NCBI GenBank assembly: GCA_028718545.1
Contig: JAQULT010000002.1
Span: 62,001-126,000 of the forward strand
Direction: 5' to 3'
Source: Fidelibacterota bacterium
Lineage (GTDB): Bacteria > Fidelibacterota > Fidelibacteria > Fidelibacterales > Fidelibacteraceae
DNA: 64,000 bases
Part shown: positions 59,157 to 64,000 of the stretch, piece after piece
How the letters are laid out: every line of letters begins with the position of its first letter
How positions within the stretch are numbered: position 1 is the stretch's first letter
Made by a program: the position numbers and the translations under genes
Notes under the pieces: generated by a model
What the model was told of the DNA's origin: nothing
The model's input: only the letters and a program-made list of their open reading frames with translations
Database searches by the model: none

Positions 59157-60227
59157 ATGATCCGATTTGAAAAAGGCGTCGCTGCATTCCGGGAAAGCAA
59201 AAGCGACCCGGAACTGCTGTCGGCAATAGCCGGACTGAAAAAAACATTAAACCGGGAAGTGGTTATCCTGGGTCACCATTATCAGCGCGATGAGGTCCTG
59301 CAGTTCGCGGATGTCACGGGAGACTCCCTTATTCTAAGCCAAAAGGCCGCCGGGATGCAAAAAAAGCATATCGTATTTTGCGGCGTCTATTTCATGGCCG
59401 AATGTGCGGATATTCTGACGGAAGAGGATCAGGCGGTCTATATTCCCGATCTTGAGGCCGGCTGTGCCATGGCGGATATGGCCGGGCGCCCGCAGGTCGA
59501 AGCCCTCTGGGAGAAATTATGCAATATGAGCGATGAGACCATTATTCCGGTGACTTATATCAACTCTTCTGCGGACATCAAGGCCTTTGTCGGGGAAAAG
59601 GGCGGGTTTGTCTGTACCAGTTCCAATGCGGAACGCGTCTTTGACCGTGCAATGGAACTGGGAACGAAGATCCTGTTTCTTCCCGACCGCTATCTGGGTG
59701 CCAATACCGCTGCGCAAAAAGGGATTCCCAAAGAGCAGCTCTGGCTGCTGGACCGGCTTCCCGACAGCCGGCAGATGAAAGATATCCGGGTCCTGCTCTG
59801 GGACGGTTACTGCAGTGTTCATAAATACTTCCGCCTGGAAGATGTGCAGCGCCTGCGCCGAGATTATCCGGGGATCCGCATCATCGTGCATGGCGAATGC
59901 AGCGAGGAGGTTGTTCAGGCCTCCGATCATTTTGGAAGCACTTCCGCGATCATCCGGCATGTCAGTGAATCGCCTGCCGGCAGTATCTGGGGTATCGGTA
60001 CGGAAGAACATCTGGTCCGACGTCTGAAAAATCGCTTTCCCGATAAAACGGTACTTTCCCTTTCACGGGGAGGCTTTCAGTGCAGTACCATGAACCGGAT
60101 CACTCCCGAAAAATTACTGAAAACACTGCAGGACATCCAAAGGGGCGGGAACGCAATGCGCATCCGTGTCGACCCAGAAATTAAATATTATGCAAAAAGC
60201 GCATTAATGCGTATGTTATCCCTATGA
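59157..60227 (+). CDS. nadA: Quinolinate synthase A
   Basis: NadA condenses iminoaspartate with dihydroxyacetone phosphate to give quinolinate for NAD synthesis. The protein of about 356 residues shows VILGHHYQRDEVLQFADVTG, the first [4Fe-4S] cysteine in FCGVYFMAE, EAGCAMADM, CTSSNA, IIVHGECSEEVV, and the last cysteine in GFQCSTMNRITPEKLL. I chose ATG 59157, just after the cobO stop, over ATG 59130, which would overlap it. No nadB or nadC adjoins. nadK lies at 5.0 kb. Confidence 0.95.
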   Translation: MIRFEKGVAAFRESKSDPELLSAIAGLKKTLNREVVILGHHYQRDEVLQFADVTGDSLILSQKAAGMQKKHIVFCGVYFMAECADILTEEDQAVYIPDLEAGCAMADMAGRPQVEALWEKLCNMSDETIIPVTYINSSADIKAFVGEKGGFVCTSSNAERVFDRAMELGTKILFLPDRYLGANTAAQKGIPKEQLWLLDRLPDSRQMKDIRVLLWDGYCSVHKYFRLEDVQRLRRDYPGIRIIVHGECSEEVVQASDHFGSTSAIIRHVSESPAGSIWGIGTEEHLVRRLKNRFPDKTVLSLSRGGFQCSTMNRITPEKLLKTLQDIQRGGNAMRIRVDPEIKYYAKSALMRMLSL

Positions 60228-60985
60228 AAAAAAGTGCTTTTCCATCGCTGATACTTCTGCTGCTCCTTAGTGCCGGCTGTGCGACCAAATCTTGGGTACA
60301 GCTGGAAAATCAGCGTATTTTCGAACAAAGCGCACGTGCCGACAGTACCCTTCTTGTACGGATGCAGGAAGAGCGGGAACTGCGAATGACCGAACAGGAT
60401 TCGATCCTGAATGCTCTGCAAACGGAACATCAGAGCCTCTTTCTGGACATGATGAATGAACTGTACCAAAAAAGCTACGAGATCTCGGCACTGGAAGAAC
60501 GCATAGAAACGCAGGCGATTTATATTGACAGTCTTATTGCAGATGTGGATACCCTCCAGCGCCTGCAGACCCGCTTTAAGGATGCGGACTATTCCATCTT
60601 TGACCTTTCCCGTGTGAAAACGTCACTGGACTCCCTGATCATCAATCAGAAACATCTGTCCCGGGAACTGCAGTACATGATCCGGGACCTGAATCTGATC
60701 GAACGCAATCTGATGGATATCATGAACTACTCCCTGAACAATTACAGGAATCAGATGCAGGCCGGGGACAGCAAAGTCAAACAGGATATTTACAGGAACA
60801 ACGCCACCGCCTATAAAATGATCATGGTCTACCTGATGACCAATACCTCTTCCGATCCGAATAAATTGCTGGATTATATCGATTCCGTCTATCAAATGGG
60901 CGATGCACTGGATACGGTGCAGGTCCGTTTTGCATATCCGGGAAAAACGGAAGTATCTGCGGATACGACAAATACCGCGGAATAG
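60224..60985 (+). CDS. Coiled-coil lipoprotein of unknown function
   Basis: The 253-residue lipoprotein has the lipobox LLSAGC near residue 19. The remainder is helical with heptads (EERELRMTEQDSILNALQ, SALEERIETQAIYIDSLIAD) up to about residue 190, followed by a globular tail of about 50 residues (KMIMVYLMTNTSSDPN). I do not recognise a family. It overlaps nadA by four bases. It resembles the other membrane-anchored coiled-coil protein at 24.0 kb in plan, though not in sequence. Confidence 0.75.
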   Translation: MKKSAFPSLILLLLLSAGCATKSWVQLENQRIFEQSARADSTLLVRMQEERELRMTEQDSILNALQTEHQSLFLDMMNELYQKSYEISALEERIETQAIYIDSLIADVDTLQRLQTRFKDADYSIFDLSRVKTSLDSLIINQKHLSRELQYMIRDLNLIERNLMDIMNYSLNNYRNQMQAGDSKVKQDIYRNNATAYKMIMVYLMTNTSSDPNKLLDYIDSVYQMGDALDTVQVRFAYPGKTEVSADTTNTAE

Positions 60986-61066
60986 CTCCGGATGAGGATG
61001 AACGGAAGACAAAATGAACAAAAAAACCACGCTTTTTATCGTAAAATTTCAGAATGCCGAAATCTG

Positions 61067-61095
61067 TTGAGTATTGATAAAAAATATCCTATCTT
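61067..61095 (+). promoter_or_regulatory. Sigma-70-type promoter of queD-queE-queC
   Basis: TTGAGT (61067-61072), 17-base spacer, TATCTT (61090-61095). Transcription would start near 61102, leaving a leader of about 20 bases, too short for a preQ1 riboswitch. Confidence 0.5.
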
Positions 61096-61120
61096 CGGGC
61101 GGGAAAAAACGGGAAGACAA

Positions 61121-61516
61121 ATGGAACTGAGCAAGACATTTCATTTTGACATGGCTCATCGTCTGAGCTTTCATACGGGCAAGTGCCGTAATCTGCATGG
61201 CCACAGTTACCGGCTGGAAGTAACCCTGGAAGGGGAACCGGATGCGAACGGCATGCTGATCGATTTTCATGAAATGAAACGCATCGTGCATGAACATGTC
61301 GTAGATATCCTTGATCATGCAACCGTGATTTACGAAAAAGACCGGCTTTTAATGGACAGCTTCCCCAAAGAACTGCACCATGTGATCTTTCCTTACGAGG
61401 TGACGGCGGAGAACCTCTGCCGCTGGACCTTTGAGCGTCTTTTGAATGCCGGATTAACAATAAAGCAGGTCGTTATATGGGAAACAGCGGACAGCAAGGC
61501 AGTTTATACAAAATAA
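61121..61516 (+). CDS. queD: 6-carboxytetrahydropterin synthase
   Basis: QueD makes 6-carboxytetrahydropterin from dihydroneopterin triphosphate in queuosine and 7-deazaguanine synthesis. The 131-residue protein has FDMAHRLSF, the zinc/catalytic motif GKCRNLHGHSYRLEV (Cys-x3-His-x-His), and LIDFHEMKR. I chose ATG 61121, after GGGAAGAC, because the longer upstream frame adds residues unlike the family. It overlaps queE by 40 bases. queE and queC follow, giving the complete set from pterin to preQ0 apart from FolE. Confidence 0.9.
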   Translation: MELSKTFHFDMAHRLSFHTGKCRNLHGHSYRLEVTLEGEPDANGMLIDFHEMKRIVHEHVVDILDHATVIYEKDRLLMDSFPKELHHVIFPYEVTAENLCRWTFERLLNAGLTIKQVVIWETADSKAVYTK

Positions 61517-62097
61517 ACGAGATCTTTTACAGCATTCAGGCAGAAGGCTTTCATGCAGGGAAAGCGGCGGTCTTCATTCGTTTTTCCGATTGCAACCTCC
61601 GTTGCGAATTCTGCGATACCGAATTCCTGACCGGCGTGCACATGTCCGTTTCAGAGATCCTGGCCAACATCCGCGATTATCCCTGCAAGTTTGTCATTTT
61701 TAGCGGCGGTGAACCGTTGATGTGCGACACTACGGAGCTTGCGGAAGCGCTTAAAAAAGAGAATTACTACATTGCTGTCGAGACCAACGGTATGTATTTA
61801 CCCAAACATTCCTTCTTTGACTGGATCACCGTTTCACCTAAGAGCAATAAGGTGAAAATAACGGAATGCCAGGAAGTGAAAGTGGTTCTTGGGCACGATG
61901 AGATCCCGGAAAAATTCGGTATTCATGCTGATCATTATTACATCTCACCGAAGAATCCCACCCATGATCTTCCCATCGGCAGCCGTTCCGCCGATTTTTT
62001 CGATACCAATGTCGCGCAGTACTGTTACCGCTACATTCTGAAACATCCGGAATGGCGGCTTAGCCTGCAGATCCATAAAATTATCGGAGTCAAATAA
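61477..62097 (+). CDS. queE: 7-carboxy-7-deazaguanine synthase
   Basis: QueE is a radical-SAM enzyme that contracts 6-carboxytetrahydropterin to 7-carboxy-7-deazaguanine. The 206-residue protein begins INEIFYSIQAEGFHAGKAA and has the SAM cluster motif CNLRCEFC, FSGGEPLMC and VETNGMYLP. C-terminal SQIHK-like residues read SLQIHKIIG, a queuosine-pathway hallmark. The overlap with queD leaves the start slightly uncertain (ATG 61477 or a later codon). queC follows four bases downstream. Confidence 0.93.
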   Translation: MGNSGQQGSLYKINEIFYSIQAEGFHAGKAAVFIRFSDCNLRCEFCDTEFLTGVHMSVSEILANIRDYPCKFVIFSGGEPLMCDTTELAEALKKENYYIAVETNGMYLPKHSFFDWITVSPKSNKVKITECQEVKVVLGHDEIPEKFGIHADHYYISPKNPTHDLPIGSRSADFFDTNVAQYCYRYILKHPEWRLSLQIHKIIGVK

Positions 62098-62101
62098 AGA
62101 A

Positions 62102-62767
62102 ATGTCCGCTGCCCCCGCATTGCTGCTCTTTTCGGGCGGCCAGGATTCCACGACCTGCCTCTATTGGGCAAAACGTACATTTACCCGGGTGGAAGCGCTT
62201 TTTTTTCATTATGGTCAGCGGCATCGCATTGAATACGACAGTGTTCTGAATCTGACGAAGATGGAGAATATCCCTTTGCACGAACTGCAGGTCCCCGCCT
62301 TTAAGCAGATCGGCGGCTCTGCCATGATCGAAGAACGCAGGATCGAAACCGGCGCCGGCGATCTGCCGAATACCTTTGTCCCCGGACGGAATATCGTATT
62401 CCTGGGACTCGCGGCTTCGCTGGCATATAAACGCGGCATCAACGATCTGGTTACCGGAGTGAACGACGCCGACTATTCCGGATATCCCGACTGCCGCAGC
62501 GATTTTATCGCATCCATGCAGGAAAGTCTAAGCAGGGGATTGGATTATGCCATCCGCATCCATGCGCCGCTGCAGAAGCTGGATAAAGCCGGGATCTGGG
62601 CACTGAGTGAAGAACTCGGGGTTTTGGACAATATCGTGGAATATTCGCATACCTGCTATCTGGGAGAACGCGGAATCCGGCACATCTGGGGCTATGGCTG
62701 CGGCGAATGTCCGGCCTGCCGGCTCCGGAAACAAGGATACGAAAGATTCGTCGGAAAAAAGAAATAA
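62102..62767 (+). CDS. queC: 7-cyano-7-deazaguanine (preQ0) synthase
   Basis: QueC uses ATP and ammonia to turn 7-carboxy-7-deazaguanine into preQ0. The 221-residue protein shows the PP-loop LLFSGGQDSTTCLYWA, a VPGRNIVFLGLAASLAY segment, GVNDADYSGYPDCR, and the zinc-binding cysteines SHTCYLG and GCGECPACRLRK. Length is normal. It closes the queDEC unit. queF is not in the window. Confidence 0.95.
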   Translation: MSAAPALLLFSGGQDSTTCLYWAKRTFTRVEALFFHYGQRHRIEYDSVLNLTKMENIPLHELQVPAFKQIGGSAMIEERRIETGAGDLPNTFVPGRNIVFLGLAASLAYKRGINDLVTGVNDADYSGYPDCRSDFIASMQESLSRGLDYAIRIHAPLQKLDKAGIWALSEELGVLDNIVEYSHTCYLGERGIRHIWGYGCGECPACRLRKQGYERFVGKKK

Positions 62768-62863
62768 TTCTCATCAAATCATATTTTCAAAAGCCCTATT
62801 CCACATAAAATCGTCACAGCATATTCTTATACGGCAAAAATAATCAATAATATTGACTATCTA

Positions 62864-62877
62864 TTGGCGATTGCCAA
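62864..62877. promoter_or_regulatory. Inverted repeat upstream of ilvC
   Basis: TTGGC-GATT-GCCAA, a perfect 5-4-5 repeat 63 bases before the ilvC start, in AT-rich sequence. It could be an operator. It shares the GCCAA half-site with the clpB and activator palindromes, but the short match may be chance. Confidence 0.35.
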
Positions 62878-62900
62878 AAATATATCGTATATTAAAAGAA

Positions 62901-62928
62901 TTGAAAATTTTGTAATATACTGTATAAC
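62901..62928 (+). promoter_or_regulatory. Possible ilvC promoter
   Basis: TTGAAA (62901-62906), 16-base spacer, TATAAC (62923-62928). A start about seven bases later would leave only a few bases before ATG 62941 and would exclude the AGGAGA ribosome site, so an upstream promoter may be used instead. Confidence 0.35.
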
Positions 62929-62940
62929 AGGAGATTAGCA

Positions 62941-63948
62941 ATGCCGCTTAAAATGCTTTACGAATCCGATGCAGACAGGACCTTGCTGCGGGACCGGAAG
63001 ATCGCCGTTATCGGTTATGGAAATCAGGGTTCTGCTCAGGCACAGAATCTGCGGGACGCCGCTTACTCGGTGATCGTAGCGGAGCTCCCCGGAACGGCTG
63101 CTTATGCACGGGCGCTTCAGGACGGATTTCAGCCGCTGAATGCCGCTGAAGCTGCAGAAGAGGCAGATATTGTACATTTGCTAGTGCAGGACGGAGTTCA
63201 ACCTTCCGTTTACAGGGATCAGATCGCCGAAAGGCTGCATTCAGGAAAGGCCCTGGTCTTTTCGCATGGCTTCAATATCCACTACCGGCAGATCATCCCG
63301 GCTAGGGATGTCGACGTCTATATGGTTTCTCCCAAAGGAGTGGGGACTCAGGTTCGTGCGCAGTTCCTTGCCGGGAAAGGCGTACCCGGCTTGATCGCCG
63401 TTCATCAGGACGTGAGCGGAAAAGCCCGTGAACTGGCGCTGGCCCATGCCTCGGCGATCGGCTGCGGACGTCTGGGAATCATCGAAACCAGTTTTTCTGC
63501 GGAGACCGAGGCGGATCTATTCGGTGAACAGGCAGTACTTTGCGGAGGACTCAGTGAGCTGGTGCGGGCCGGATTCGATACGCTGGTCGAGGCGGGCTTT
63601 CAGCCTGAGATCGCATATTTTGAGTGCCTGCATGAAGTTAAGCTTATCGCCGATCTTATCTACGAGCGGGGGATAGCAGGCATGCGCGATGCGATATCGG
63701 ATACGGCGGAATACGGAGACCTGACCCGTGGCCGGCGCATTATTGACGCACACACAAGAAAAGAAATGAAAAAAGTGCTGATGGAGATCCGCAACGGCAG
63801 TTTTGCGGATGAATGGATCCGTGAAAATGCGGAAGGCCGTCCGGCATACACCCTGCAAAAGAAAAAAGACGAGCAGCATTTGATCGAAAAGACCGGTAAA
63901 GCCCTGCGGCAGCACATGGGATTAGAAGAAGAGAATAAACGATCATAA
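62941..63948 (+). CDS. ilvC: Ketol-acid reductoisomerase (class I)
   Basis: IlvC makes the dihydroxy acids of valine, leucine and isoleucine synthesis. The 335-residue protein has the Rossmann loop AVIGYGNQGSAQAQNLRD, FSHGFNIHYRQI, VSPKGVGTQVRAQF, the magnesium site ETEADLFGEQAVLCGGLSE and a HEVKLIADLIYE helix. The strand after the loop reads VIVAELPGTA, with an acidic residue where NADPH-type enzymes carry arginine and serine, so NADH use is likely. The ribosome site is AGGAGA. leuA starts 19 bases after its stop. Confidence 0.95.
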   Translation: MPLKMLYESDADRTLLRDRKIAVIGYGNQGSAQAQNLRDAAYSVIVAELPGTAAYARALQDGFQPLNAAEAAEEADIVHLLVQDGVQPSVYRDQIAERLHSGKALVFSHGFNIHYRQIIPARDVDVYMVSPKGVGTQVRAQFLAGKGVPGLIAVHQDVSGKARELALAHASAIGCGRLGIIETSFSAETEADLFGEQAVLCGGLSELVRAGFDTLVEAGFQPEIAYFECLHEVKLIADLIYERGIAGMRDAISDTAEYGDLTRGRRIIDAHTRKEMKKVLMEIRNGSFADEWIRENAEGRPAYTLQKKKDEQHLIEKTGKALRQHMGLEEENKRS

Positions 63949-63967
63949 AAACCGCGAAAGGATGAAC

Positions 63968-64000
63968 ATGTCTAAACGTATTCTGATCTTTGACACGACA
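63968..64000 (+). CDS. leuA: 2-isopropylmalate synthase or relative, N-terminal start only
   Basis: The last 33 bases encode MSKRILIFDTT, matching the start of LeuA-type enzymes (the family continues FDTTLRDGEQ, whose aspartate binds metal). It follows ilvC by 19 bases and has AAAGGA five bases before ATG. Only eleven residues are visible, so a relative such as citramalate synthase is possible. Confidence 0.7.
   Translation, partial: MSKRILIFDTT

Noticed and set aside
61096-61120. preQ1 riboswitch before queD
   Set aside because: The leader is about 20 bases and has no pseudoknot-like segment.
62768-62940. T-box or leader-peptide attenuator before ilvC
   Set aside because: No T-box motif, no branched-chain-codon-rich short ORF and no terminator hairpin in the 173 bases.
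1-64000. Search by eye for tRNA, rRNA, CRISPR repeats, insertion sequences and phage genes
   Set aside because: None seen; gaps between genes are short and hold promoters, terminators or plain AT-rich DNA. A covariance-model scan would be needed to exclude a small RNA.

Overview
The window is a gene-dense bacterial chromosome segment of roughly 50% GC. No gap between genes exceeds 300 bases, and I see no rRNA, tRNA, IS element, prophage or CRISPR array. It most resembles an anaerobic member of the FCB superphylum, probably Cloacimonadota or a relative; this placement is inferred, not proven. The pointers are secreted proteins with a YPNPFNPST-type C-terminal sorting/FlgD-like module, golvesin-type domains, Bat (aerotolerance) proteins, DUF1015 beside serA, DUF6485, and a flavin/Fe-S electron-bifurcating complex suited to fermentation.

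Layout. 0-10.7 kb (+): end of batA, batB, DUF4416, a secreted phosphodiester-glycosidase-like protein, a SLOG-fold protein, nadK, folB, a DUF1460 lipoprotein, a very large secreted golvesin protein and a PfkB kinase. 10.8-14.7 kb (-): an unusual four-gene cluster of NAT-like acyltransferase, UroD-type methyltransferase fused to thioredoxin, CobW-like GTPase and a shortened adenylate-forming-enzyme homologue. 14.9-20.2 kb (+): a three-subunit NuoE/NuoF/NuoG-GltD complex matching the Stn-type electron-bifurcating transhydrogenase. 20.2-27.4 kb (-): class V aminotransferase, then nitroreductase-ruvA-ruvC-yebC, a coiled-coil protein, uvrB and an RNase H. 27.6-30.1 kb (+): clpB. 30.2-41.4 kb (-): DUF1015 and serA, then a run lipA-rpe-amidohydrolase-toroid protein-lon-ABC-F. 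41.6-46.3 kb (-): ZnuA-like lipoprotein, EamA transporter, ogt and a GH9/NodB two-domain enzyme. 46.4-56.3 kb (+): secreted proteins, a C26 amidotransferase, an amidase with an inserted golvesin domain, batC-batD-batE, SPOR and TPR proteins. 56.5-61.0 kb (+): a sigma-54-type activator, plsY, DUF6485, corrinoid adenosyltransferase, nadA and a coiled-coil lipoprotein. 61.1-62.8 kb (+): queD-queE-queC. 62.9 kb to the end (+): ilvC and the first codons of leuA.

How the genes fit together. Stn would link the NADPH, NADH and ferredoxin pools. serA, the aminotransferase, ilvC and leuA serve amino-acid synthesis; nadA and nadK serve NAD(P); queDEC make preQ0. The corrinoid adenosyltransferase and the UroD-type protein point to corrinoid chemistry. 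The Bat, SPOR, amidase and lipoprotein genes act in the envelope.

The two observations I rate highest are the 10.8-14.7 kb cluster, which I cannot assign to a described pathway, and a recurrent promoter layout. In that layout a TTG-type -35 and TAnnnT-type -10 box sit 5-6 bases from the start codon of genes that lack a Shine-Dalgarno sequence, which predicts leaderless mRNAs for several transcription units.
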